Shown in pieces: positions 12,401 through 17,308 of a stretch of DNA of 64,000 nt (its first letter is position 1; each line of letters starts with the position of its first letter). The notes beneath the pieces are model-generated. The model made no database searches, was not told the origin of the DNA, and saw nothing but the letters and a program-made list of their open reading frames with translations. Position numbers and translations under genes: made by a program. Origin of the DNA: Hyphomicrobiales bacterium. Its GTDB lineage: Bacteria; Pseudomonadota; Alphaproteobacteria; Rhizobiales; Rhizobiaceae. Location: the NCBI GenBank assembly GCA_900467745.1, contig UBQW01000009.1, positions 38,519 to 102,518 of the forward strand, written 5' to 3'.

Positions 12401-14339
12401 CGACCCTGAAAAGGGTGCGCTGACCTACAGCCTGTCGGGAACGGACGCCAACCTGTTCAACATCGATGTCAACAGCGGCTCTGTGACTTTCAAGACGTCT
12501 CCTGATTATGAGGCGCCCAAGGATTTCGGCGGCAACAACGTCTACGACATCGTGGTCATAGCCAAGGATGCCGGCAACCTGACGGACACGCAGTCGGTGG
12601 CGATCACGGTGACCAACGTCAACGAGGCACCGACGATCACCTCAGGCGCGACCGCGAGCGTGGCCGAGAATACTTCGGCATCGACGGTCGTCTACCAGGC
12701 TGCGGCCACGGACCCGGAGGGTAGCAAGCTGACCTACAGCCTGTCGGGAACGGATGCCAACCTGTTCAACATCAACGCCACTAGCGGCGCTGTCACCTTC
12801 AAGGCATCTCCCGACTACGAGGCGCCCAAGGATAACGGCGGCAACAATGTCTACGACATCAATATCAGTGTCAGCGACGGCACGAACACGACAAACAAGG
12901 CTGTCGCGATCACCGTTACCGACGTCCAGGAACTGGCCGCCACAGCCAACGTCTACAACGTCGGCACCGGCGCCGGAAACTCCACCGGTTCGTCGCTGGA
13001 CATCACCGGCGGCTCGTATGTCTATGTCAAGTCGAACGATCCTGACATTCAGAACGCGTCGACGAGTCCGTCGATCACGCTGAGTGCGAAAACCACTGAG
13101 GGGCAGTACGACTATTACAAGTTCGTCGTCACCGAGAATGGCACGAAGGTCGTCCTCGATGTCGATCACTCGAACTTCGACAACAGCCTGACGCTCTACA
13201 AGGCCAATCAGCAGGGTGGCGGCATCACTTTTGTCACTCAGAACGACGACGCCGGAAACGACGCCGGATCGGCGAACGGCCGGGATGCGGCCATTATTCA
13301 GACCCTCAATGCGGGAACATATTACATTCGTGTTTCCCAATACTCGTATGATACCGCATTCGATAAGTTCTCCAGCAGCAACAATTTCTATGAACTGCAG
13401 GTATCCATAACCAAGCCAAATGGCGACCCCATCATCCTCGACCTCGACCACAACGGCGTCGCGCTGACCACCCTCGAGCACGGTGTCTCCTTCGACATCA
13501 ATGCCGATGGTCACCAGGACAAGATCGCCTGGACGGCCGGCACGGATGGCATCCTGGCTTACGATGTGGATGGCAATGGCAAGATCGACAATGGCAGCGA
13601 GATCTTCTCGCCGCACTTTGCCGGCGGCAACTATGTCGATGGTCTTCAGGCGCTGGCGACGCTCGACAGCAACCATGATGGCAAGATCGATGCCAATGAC
13701 GAGGCCTTCTCGAAGCTCACCATCTGGCAGGATCTGAACCACAATGGCATCAGCGATGCCGGCGAGCTTTCGAGCCTTGCCGATCATCAGATCGCCAGCC
13801 TGTCGCTCGATGCGCATGCGTCGGATAGCGCCATCAACGGTCAGGCGATCCTGGCCGATGGCAGCTACACGCTGACGGATGGCTCCACCGGCCACTTCGT
13901 CGAGGTTGCCTTCGATGCCACGCTCGGCAGCGCGGACGACAATCATGCCTACTCGCTGATCGGCAGCGACGGTAACGACGTTCTGTCTGGCGCCGGCGGC
14001 ATGTATACGCTGACGGGTGGCGCAGGCGCCGATACCTTCGTGCTCGACGCCGACGCGCTTTCGGACGTGAAGATCGCCGACGTGATCACCGACTACAAGG
14101 CCGGCGAGGGCGACACGCTCGACGTGTCGAAGCTCCTCGACAGCCTGCTCGGCCACCAGGCCACCGAAGCCGAGGCGCTCTCGAGCGTCAAGACGACGGT
14201 CCAGGGTGCCGACACGGTGGTCAGCGTCAACGCCAATGGCGGCTGGCACGACGTGGCGGTTCTCCAGAACACCACGGAAGCGGTCAAGATCCTGTTCGAC
14301 GACAAGCACGACACCACCACCGCGCCGCATGTCGGCTAA
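495..14339 (+). CDS. Giant type I-secreted repeat adhesin (LapA/BapA-like)
   Basis: This 4,614-residue protein has no Sec signal, as expected for a type I secretion substrate. In order: an N-terminal module (about 1-160) with a beta-rich segment rich in ValLeuGln/AspGly turns, then a VAAG sequence at residues 149-152; T1SS-143/DUF5801-like repeats (about 206-1980); a jelly-roll-like insert (about 1997-2175); more T1SS-143 repeats to about 2612; a second insert (about 2618-2780); VCBS repeats (about 2900-3150); a third beta-sandwich insert (about 3155-3355); one VCBS repeat; cadherin-like repeats (about 3438-4148); a PPC-like domain (about 4148-4306); and a C-terminal type I secretion region with Asp/Gly calcium-loop motifs and GGAGADTF. 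Calcium-binding DxDGD motifs recur throughout. The adjacent exporter genes and LapG-like protease suggest a surface adhesin. The start ATG has a GGGG stretch 7 bases upstream and lies after an AT-rich leader. Ligand unknown. Confidence 0.93.
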   Translation: MSIEDSRISAVENENASHDLISDIHQDARLQTSARDGVEVAQAGTTQPSDQQGAQSTETTGRLPAAQEAAAAAPAGQVVPDQNNIAHLPAGTAIDDIHVRGNDLVLVQADGTEIVIVNGALHVPTFLLGEVELPQQAVIAALEQSNINVAAGPDGSYSASSSPSSSGANFQDSIQGNAGDPTQLASLLADTQQADSAPERTPDLNDDVPTALANAVVLLDDSSLPGGNGEATLLNTTGTLGFLSGADGIGSVLLTGAGLANTAAGEGSFFQTVGADGRSIVISQVQHGTNVTVLTVTLSDTTSGIYTIVQNAAIQHALGQGENTQAFTIGYQVKDKDGDAANGTLTLNVKDDVIAWSPSEDSNTTVNEHNLGNGGETPVLLREAVSSSSTTASGDLHISWGADNYDVEGANDGVGRSLVFASAESAVTSALPLTSNGVALTYALSEDGTTLTASAGKETIFTVSLNDDGSGSYTFTLQGPLDHPAAGQDSLGIGFHVVATDSDGDPANVDFTVSVTDDVPTALGQIRTHYVEEEELTGGNEDDRPGRGSPDADGYYPGRGHLNPTTNETNGSLHISWGSDNGNAVANGGVGGLGDRSVVFDAVDGSKVMTTGEASALFTVKSGETTLDLGSLKSGGETLTYTLSENGTVLTASAGEKTIFTVTLTDTGAGGYSFVLSGVLDHPVTASGARNEDVLSLAFNAVVRDADGDQITTHFTIGVIDDSPIVSANGAVQLDDGSFKGNGEPLIANTTGTLGHSYGADGVGSLVLTTAGFAASASGEGSFFQTVSEDGSRIVISQIQHGTVVNILSVVLEDTTSGKYTVTQLAPVQHAAGNGEADQPFTIGYRVTDGDGDTANGSLTINVKDDVISWTKSDSASVNEDDLRGGNDAWPESTKVSGNLNISWGADNYDKPGANDGAGRSLVFATTGAESHAGVVSAVDSLGNAIALTSEGQALSYRLTDGGTKLVATAHGETIFTVTISDDGTGKYNFELQGSLDQNVQGDDALKLTFHTVATDSDGDPKNVDFSISVVDDVPVAIGQIITRYVEEEALKGGNEDTSPGVDGDYEFFGHHVDVTGNSAGGSLNIFWGSDSANAVINGGVGGLGDRSVVFGTVVGSTDLTNSEAAAIFSIKSGNQTISPANLTSGGEHLTYTLSANGTVLTAYAGKDVVFTVSLSDTGSGAYNFVLSGTLDHPVKASGAANEDVLSLSFNAIVRDSDGDKITTNFTIGVIDDSPIVSSNNTVQLDDDALAGGNPGGNGDDFNAVNVTGTLAHSYGADGVGSLLLTGAGFGTSVRGEGNYSQSVSSDGKTLVISQIQHGASVAVLTITLDDTTSGKYTVVQNNPVMHDSGRNENNEIFTVTYQVKDGDGDTANGTLTINVDDDTPTVSDNATVRLDDDALAGGNADGVGDDVNSQNVTGTLAHSYGADGAGSLLLTGAGFGTKATTEGAYTQSISDGGKTLVISQIQHGEKVAVLTVTLDDATSGKYTVVQNHAVLHAAGADENNQTFTISYQVTDDDGDTVNGTLKIDIDDDTPTVSENATVKLDDDALSGGNAGGTGDDVDAANVKGTLAHSYGADGAGSVLLTGAGYGTSTKVEGAFSQSVTNGGKTLVISQYQHGATVTVLTVTLDDATSGKYTVVQNHAVMHAAGNDENNATFTINYQVKDGDGDPANGTLSIIVNDDTPTVSSNALVQLDDDTFPGGNPGGNGDTDDAVNVTGILAHSYGADGAGSILWAATNEGLPSHYTASTSSDGKVLTITEARGSTSIVVLVATITNTTTGAYTVEQKAPLGHRGANPGIEDYLDFKLSYVVTDGDSDKATGDITIRVNDDTPTVAANDVVKLDDDALTGGNAGGTGDDVDAANVKGILAHSYGADGAGSLLLTGAGLATTASTEGAFSQSLSSDGKTLVISQIQHGSAVTVLTVTLEDTTSGKYTVTQNHAIQHAAGSDENNQTFEISYNVKDGDGDVAGGKLTISVNDDTPTIVSPTLGHAAEVGSSQILANGTFEQNSLATGQNGVVEDGRGNYSYSAPTGWTITGGVGGLFAPATSIVSAEGHDGGNVVWLREGATLARDTGTTLAAGQVYSLHFDVGNRADQDFGGGIAKLIATNGNQTVVLSQISLTEPADGKWGSIDLNSPVIGSDYAGWQLRVEITQTSGTGNQILIDDVELRQFTPSVATGSLGISWGADNNVDLRGVTFDTQQPTGLTSNGDAIHYTLSANNTILTAISADGRTIFTVELSKVTGEYKLTLLDTLDHQSVPQGGLQFAFTATDADGDPASSHFAVAVADDKPVVSNPTGIAPGVSNAGVDESGIVAAPGQPAGTNAGHDNVATGNLLVNFGADGFGSTAFSGKFDVPNGKSGSLIAGGGAADSGLTSDGRTVFFSLSADAHTIEGRTASGEVILRAVLNQGDAGWKVTLLGNIDHQPGDSGRGEGQSLNFTVVATDGDGDSVNLTLSTRIHDDKPVIAAPADTGHLAESGLPFVSVDAGSLHVNLGADNKATHVEIGLGADGKPVINAGLTSDGVALDYLVRPTNGGDQEIVAFKHGDSADNPVFIVAVVREGSFVATLYQNLDHAPGSDTLTLNLVARVYDGDGDYVDQKFSVAVADSQPTITGPLQNVNLLSNGDFTGGTWAHTESWGAWATESTGWKIEGTAPGQTGVQLEKIVGTYLGLASSNGHPMVDLGASPGNVSISQSVTGLTAGDKYTISFEVGSSDYKSAALEVHWNDKVYTIPVTGQMTTVTFDVTANGGANTLTFKEVGKADDNTGTYLANISLTHGAAVPVFTGTTVEDSGEIKFNLHAGTDFNFGADEKGSVDFDKSHVTISTPSGTTITLPETAYSYDQKTGVFTINPGYSFDGLSAGEVAKITIPFTVTDGDGDSKSAVYQLTVTGTNDIVRSSVGFPETGTITEYQATDARAGSTADRTVFDAPAGHAGYNGGGFWIYDDQGDKHSVTVTAGGTGYFGTLLASVGEETANDGVGWIDWKYHVNDATLNKLAEGETRTEVFHVTVDDGHGTMTTRDITVTLVGTNDKPVFEIVDPAEGSVIEDTSPTATGTIAFTDADLIDTHTATVTAPQGPTYGTFTLGAVTESATTAGGSVGWTYKLNSSAQALAEGDIRTETYKVTINDGHGGVITKDVTITITGTNDAAVIGGTMTGSVTEDVATINTSAPLYKEDFSSDNSASGWGKNALVQTRGFSQHLSENNFGDYDGRESISKTITLAPAGSAGPAVAQIEFDFIKIDSWDKGEQLKVYLNNGMAFAFTPKNTGNDGLDGTTGTFTVGGITGTYVITSSGVDTQMGGSGLYLDRIYHISIIAEGIGNKVTLGFGNTLNEHYTNEDFGIDNIVIRDATVGQLFTQGNLTVADVDHDQSAFIAQQATAGKYGTFTLDTAGHWTYTADNANPDIQALKAGASALDSFTVQSIDGTSKIVTVTINGTNDAPTAIALSNNTVDENDAGAIIGKLTTTDKDIGDTHTYTVSDDRFEVVDGSLKLKNNVSLDYEAKHSIDITVTSKDSGNLTTSQTFTIQVGDVNEKPNAGSDFTVNAAENVSDTTVLAKVTATDPDAGNQNLKYSIASDVSGKFEVNQTTGEVSLKSGASLDYETDKQHVVTVRVTDGGNLTDDVQVTIKVTDVNEKPDAGADFTVSAAENVGDTVVLAKVTATDPDAGPQNLKYSIASDVSGKFEVNQITGEVSLKSGASLDYETAQQHVVTVRVTDGGNLSDDVQVTIKVTDVNEAPTITSGATASVAENTAASTVVYQAVATDPEKGALTYSLSGKDANLFDIDVNSGAVTFKTSPDYEAPKDFGGNNAYDIVVTAKDAGNLTDTQSVAITVTNVNEAPTITSGATASVAENTSASTVVYQVAATDPEGGKLSYSLSGTDAALFNISDKGAVTFKASPDFEAPKDAGNNNVYDIVVTAKDAGNLTASQAVAITVTNVNEAPTITSAATATVAENTSASTIVYQAAATDPEKGALTYSLSGTDANLFNIDVNSGSVTFKTSPDYEAPKDFGGNNVYDIVVIAKDAGNLTDTQSVAITVTNVNEAPTITSGATASVAENTSASTVVYQAAATDPEGSKLTYSLSGTDANLFNINATSGAVTFKASPDYEAPKDNGGNNVYDINISVSDGTNTTNKAVAITVTDVQELAATANVYNVGTGAGNSTGSSLDITGGSYVYVKSNDPDIQNASTSPSITLSAKTTEGQYDYYKFVVTENGTKVVLDVDHSNFDNSLTLYKANQQGGGITFVTQNDDAGNDAGSANGRDAAIIQTLNAGTYYIRVSQYSYDTAFDKFSSSNNFYELQVSITKPNGDPIILDLDHNGVALTTLEHGVSFDINADGHQDKIAWTAGTDGILAYDVDGNGKIDNGSEIFSPHFAGGNYVDGLQALATLDSNHDGKIDANDEAFSKLTIWQDLNHNGISDAGELSSLADHQIASLSLDAHASDSAINGQAILADGSYTLTDGSTGHFVEVAFDATLGSADDNHAYSLIGSDGNDVLSGAGGMYTLTGGAGADTFVLDADALSDVKIADVITDYKAGEGDTLDVSKLLDSLLGHQATEAEALSSVKTTVQGADTVVSVNANGGWHDVAVLQNTTEAVKILFDDKHDTTTAPHVG
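1110..4187 (+). repeat. Two 1.5-kb super-repeats (A-B-C domain order) in the adhesin
   Basis: Three different domains, each of about 140-205 residues, occur in the order A-B-C twice: 1110-2654 (1,545 bases) and 2655-4187 (1,533 bases). A begins after a DD[VS]P motif and has 'LDD...GNGE' and 'Q[VI]QHG'. B has 'SWGADNYD...GANDG.GRSLVF'. C has 'YVEEE.L.GGNED' and 'GGVGGLGDRSVVF'. The duplication is visible in both protein and DNA. Confidence 0.85.
4188..6431 (+). repeat. Five tandem A-type repeats, period 450 bases, in the adhesin
   Basis: Units begin at the recurring DD[ST]P motif at 4188, 4638, 5088, 5538 and 5982, ending at 6431. Their lengths are 450, 450, 450, 444 and 450 bases. Each has 'LDDD.[LF]', 'LAHSYGADG' and a 'Y.V.DGDGD'-like motif. 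The fourth unit (5538-5981) is divergent in its centre, where the 'LLLTGAG' and 'ISQ.QHG' segments are replaced. Confidence 0.88.
11091..12926 (+). repeat. Six tandem cadherin-like repeats, about 303-309 bases each
   Basis: Repeat borders at the VNE[KA]P or VQEL motif fall at 11091, 11394, 11697, 12006, 12312, 12621 and 12927. The first two units share 'DVSGKFEVNQ'; the last four share 'ASVAENT.ASTVVYQ' and 'PDYEAPKD'. Long stretches are nearly identical in DNA, so the tract is prone to recombination and to assembly collapse. Confidence 0.88.
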
Positions 14340-14382
14340 GGGGTGACGTAAAGGCGGAACGCTCCGCCTCATATGACAAGGG

Positions 14383-14408
14383 AAAAGGCGCGCGAGCGCC
14401 TTTTCGCG
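14383..14408 (+). terminator. Intrinsic terminator after the adhesin gene
   Basis: A 9-bp perfect stem (14383-14391 with 14396-14404), with A4 on the left arm, T4 on the right arm and a GCGA loop, lies 44 bases after the adhesin stop. Its A4/T4 ends could let it work in both directions. A smaller hairpin (14352-14369) precedes it. Confidence 0.65.
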
Positions 14409-14663
14409 TTTTGAGGGGCATGCGCGGGGTGAGGGGAGTCCGGCTCCCCATCGCCGTGCGATTCACATACGGAGCATGGCCGGGGAGGCGGTCGTTGCGG
14501 CCAGCCTGATTGCGTGATCGACGGATGGCGAATGAAACCACGTGGACTGTTTCGCTTCGGATGGCGAGAAACGTTGCGATACAAATTACTGGTGAGGCGC
14601 GATGGATCTTGATGGTTGCGGCAGTGTTTCGCTGTTGCGGCAAGCTGCGGCGATTGCGATACG

Positions 14664-14691
14664 CCTCAAGCCTCAAGCCTCAAGCCTCAAG
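14664..14691. repeat. Four tandem copies of CCTCAAG
   Basis: Four exact head-to-tail copies of a 7-base unit lie in the noncoding gap between two terminators. No function is apparent. Such short units can change number by replication slippage. Confidence 0.9.
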
Positions 14692-14778
14692 CTTGCGTTC
14701 GTCGGTATTGACGCCTGCGTTCGCCCGCAATCCCACCGCCTGGCCGAAACCGCGATCCATACGCCAATCGCCCAAACG

Positions 14779-14802
14779 AAAAGAGGCGCCCGATGGCGCC
14801 TC
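14779..14802 (-). terminator. Intrinsic terminator of the degenerate GGDEF gene
   Basis: An 8-bp perfect stem (14783-14790 with 14795-14802) and a 4-base loop are followed, on the minus strand, by TTTTCG. It lies 46 bases past the stop of the minus-strand gene. Confidence 0.75.
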
Positions 14803-14848
14803 AAAAACACGTCGCGATTGCTGCCTTGTCCGCGTCAGCCCGCAGCCC

Positions 14849-15610
14849 TCAGGCCGCCGGCAGTCTCGAGATCGGCACGACGTCGTCCGCTTCGCCGCCG
14901 CGGTCCATGGCCATTTCATCGGCCAGCTGGCGGATGTGGTTGAAGTCCGTCGGGCCGTCGAAAACCGCGCCGCCGAGGCGTATGTCGAGCGAAAGCGGTG
15001 CGTCGCCGGCGGTGAATGCCGCCTGTTCGCAGCGGCGGCGGATGCGCATGCCGACATCCTGGGCGTTCTCGATCGTGGCACCGGGCAGGAACACGCCGAG
15101 CTCGTTGGTCGCGAGACGCGCAACGAGGTCGCCGGAGCGCACCGACGACTGGGTGATTGCGGCAAGCGACTGCATCACCGTGTCTGCCCATTGCGGTCCG
15201 TAGCGGCGGCTGATGGCGTCGAGCGTGTCGATCACGACGGCGATCATCACGCCGCCGGCGTCGGTAGAGATTCGCTTGCGGCGGTCGATATAGTGTTCGA
15301 CGGCTGCTGCGAAGGCTGTTCCGTTGAGTGTCTTGGTAACGCTGTCGTGCCGCTGAGAATAGTTAACGGCTTCCTGCAGTTTTCTGAGCTCGTTATTCTT
15401 GATCTGCAGCATCATCAGCAGCGGAAATGCAACAAACAGCGAAATAGCGGTGGCTCCGACGAATCCAACCAAAAATGGTCGCTCCGGCATCAGAAGGTTT
15501 AAGATAAGTAAAAAACCGACCGAGAAGGCCGCGAAGCAGATCGAGACGATCGATGCTATGCGCAGTGCGGAAAGGTTTGTTGCGGATTGGTAACGCTGAC
15601 GGAATTTCAT
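14849..15610 (-). CDS. Membrane protein with degenerate GGDEF domain and intact I-site
   Basis: This 253-residue protein has two membrane helices (about 18-40 and 46-70) joined by a very short loop, a helical linker, and a GGDEF-like domain (about 88-235). The active-site signature is ATNEL (167-171) instead of GGDEF, and the substrate-binding Asn-Asp of the FxxND motif is Ser134-Arg135, so diguanylate cyclase activity is unlikely. The inhibitory-site motif RxxD is present as RSGD (158-161), exactly five residues before the signature as in PleD, so c-di-GMP binding is plausible. There is no EAL domain and no periplasmic sensor domain, so it is not a LapD orthologue. It is divergent from the exporter operon and convergent with the adhesin gene, which suggests (inference) a part in controlling adhesin export. 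Confidence 0.82.
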   Translation of the reverse strand: MKFRQRYQSATNLSALRIASIVSICFAAFSVGFLLILNLLMPERPFLVGFVGATAISLFVAFPLLMMLQIKNNELRKLQEAVNYSQRHDSVTKTLNGTAFAAAVEHYIDRRKRISTDAGGVMIAVVIDTLDAISRRYGPQWADTVMQSLAAITQSSVRSGDLVARLATNELGVFLPGATIENAQDVGMRIRRRCEQAAFTAGDAPLSLDIRLGGAVFDGPTDFNHIRQLADEMAMDRGGEADDVVPISRLPAA

Positions 15611-15845
15611 CGCGGGGCAGGTCCCTGTGGAAGTAACGGCAGATAAACACGGACGGGAAAAGTTGGCGTTAAAAAACCCTGTAAAATTCTAGCTTTAGCT
15701 ATTGATACTTGGGAATTAACCGTCTCCGCAGGAAAGACCTGTGCCGCAATTGGAATGTGGAAAAATAGGTGTTACTTGTTTGCCGAATGAAAGCGTTCGG
15801 TATACGGGTTCACTCGGTGAATTTAGATGTTGAGGGGCATCCGTC

Positions 15846-17288
15846 TTGTTTAAAACCAAAAGCATTATTGCAGCATTGTCTGCCACTGTTGCTCTGAATT
15901 TCTCGTTTTCCGTCGACGCCAACGCCATGTCGTTGCAGCAGGCCATCGAAACGACGATGAAAACCAATCCGCAGATACTTCAGGCTGCAAAAGACAAAGA
16001 AGCAATCGAGTTTGAACTTCGTCAGGCGCGCGGGCTATACTTGCCGTCGGTTGACCTGGAGAGTGGCATCGGCCGCCGCCGGTTGTCGAATTCCTCGACG
16101 GGCACGCTGAGCTCCGACCATGACTACCTGTCGCCAGGCGATGTCGGCGTCACGGTCACGCAGACGCTGTTTGATGGCGGCGCGCGCAAGTCGCAGGTCG
16201 ATCAGCAGGCATCGCGCGTCGATGGCGCCTCCTTCCGGGTCCTTGAGCGCTCCGAAGCACTGGCGCTCGAAGTAACCCAGGATTACCTGGAATATATGCT
16301 GCAAAATCAGATCGTTGCCGCCGCGAAGGAAAACGTTTCCTTCCACACGGCGATGGTCGGCGATATCAATGAAAGCATCCGCGGCGGCGCGCTCACCGAT
16401 GCCGACCGTCTTCAGGGCAGCGAACGTCTGCAGGCCGCCAAGGCCCGCATGCGCGAAGCGCTCGAGGAGCTGGAAGCAACGAAGATCCGCTTCATGAAGG
16501 CCGTCGGCCAGCCGATCGTCAATGCCCAGACCCCGCCTTCGGTCGCCAAGTATATCCCGAAGACGCTCGGCGATGCACTGTTCGTCGCCAACAAGAACAG
16601 CCCGCGCATCTTCTCGGCCAACGCCGATGTTGACGCGGCCGATGCCGGCGTTCGCGGCGCGCGCGCCAACTATCTGCCGAAGGTCAATCTCGAGGGTACT
16701 GCTCGCGTCGGTAACGACATCGACGGCGATGAAGGCAACACCAACGATTACCAGGTGCGCGTCGTCGCCCGCTGGAACCTTTATCGCGGCGGCATCGATG
16801 TCGCCCGCGAGCAGGAGCAGATCCGCCGCGCCGGCGAAGAGCGCTATGCGCTTGCCCAGGTGCAGCGCGAGGTGAAGGAATCGGTGAGCTCCGCCTGGAA
16901 CGAACGCGTCAGCCGCGGCGAGCTTTCGGGCATCCTTGCCAAGCAGTCCTCGATCAACAACCAGCTGGTCGGTTCCTACCGCGAGCAGTTCAAGGTTGGC
17001 CAGCGCTCGCTGCTCGACGTGCTCGATGCGCAGAACACCCGCTTCAACACCAAGGTGCTGGCCGATACCGCCCGCGTTGCCTCGCTGTTTGCGGAATACA
17101 AGATCCTCGCCGCATCCGGCAATCTGCTTCAGACCATGAAGCTGAAGCCGCTGGATCAGGCCAAGCCCTACGCACGAGAAGAGTTCGCTGTTCCAGCGGC
17201 CGCTCAGAATCCCGGATATGCCGAAGTCGACTCTCATCAGAAGGCTGGCATGCCTATGGACCTGCTGGCGCCGATCCGGCAGCAGTAG
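15846..17288 (+). CDS. TolC-family outer membrane channel of the type I secretion system
   Basis: This 480-residue protein matches the usual TolC/LapE/AggA length. It has a Sec signal peptide (1-27, ending DANA before Met28) and two related outer-membrane-efflux halves with long helical stretches, including a late 'VGQRSLLDVLDAQNT' segment typical of the family. The start is a TTG at 15846, supported by a GAGGGG ribosome site at 15832-15837 and by the signal peptide starting there; no in-frame ATG fits. It is first in an operon: the exporter ATPase follows after 20 bases. It should form the outer membrane duct for the adjacent giant adhesin. Confidence 0.92.
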   Translation: MFKTKSIIAALSATVALNFSFSVDANAMSLQQAIETTMKTNPQILQAAKDKEAIEFELRQARGLYLPSVDLESGIGRRRLSNSSTGTLSSDHDYLSPGDVGVTVTQTLFDGGARKSQVDQQASRVDGASFRVLERSEALALEVTQDYLEYMLQNQIVAAAKENVSFHTAMVGDINESIRGGALTDADRLQGSERLQAAKARMREALEELEATKIRFMKAVGQPIVNAQTPPSVAKYIPKTLGDALFVANKNSPRIFSANADVDAADAGVRGARANYLPKVNLEGTARVGNDIDGDEGNTNDYQVRVVARWNLYRGGIDVAREQEQIRRAGEERYALAQVQREVKESVSSAWNERVSRGELSGILAKQSSINNQLVGSYREQFKVGQRSLLDVLDAQNTRFNTKVLADTARVASLFAEYKILAASGNLLQTMKLKPLDQAKPYAREEFAVPAAAQNPGYAEVDSHQKAGMPMDLLAPIRQQ

Positions 17289-17308
17289 TAGTCAGGTGAC
17301 CATAGAAC

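Larger units (their letters stand above)
14340..14848. other. Intergenic region between adhesin and degenerate GGDEF gene
   Basis: These 509 bases lie between two convergent genes. They hold the adhesin terminator (14383-14408), a four-copy CCTCAAG repeat (14664-14691) and the terminator of the minus-strand gene (14779-14802). Open frames here have no recognisable protein features, and I see no convincing gene. Confidence 0.6.

Noticed and set aside
12642..14372. Minus-strand frame of 576 residues over the adhesin C-terminus
   Set aside because: Same reason: an antisense frame over a real gene with clear domains; no ribosome site or motif.
14510..15502. Plus-strand frame of 330 residues over the degenerate GGDEF gene
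   Set aside because: It overlaps a minus-strand gene with recognisable helices and a GGDEF-like domain; the plus frame has no such features.
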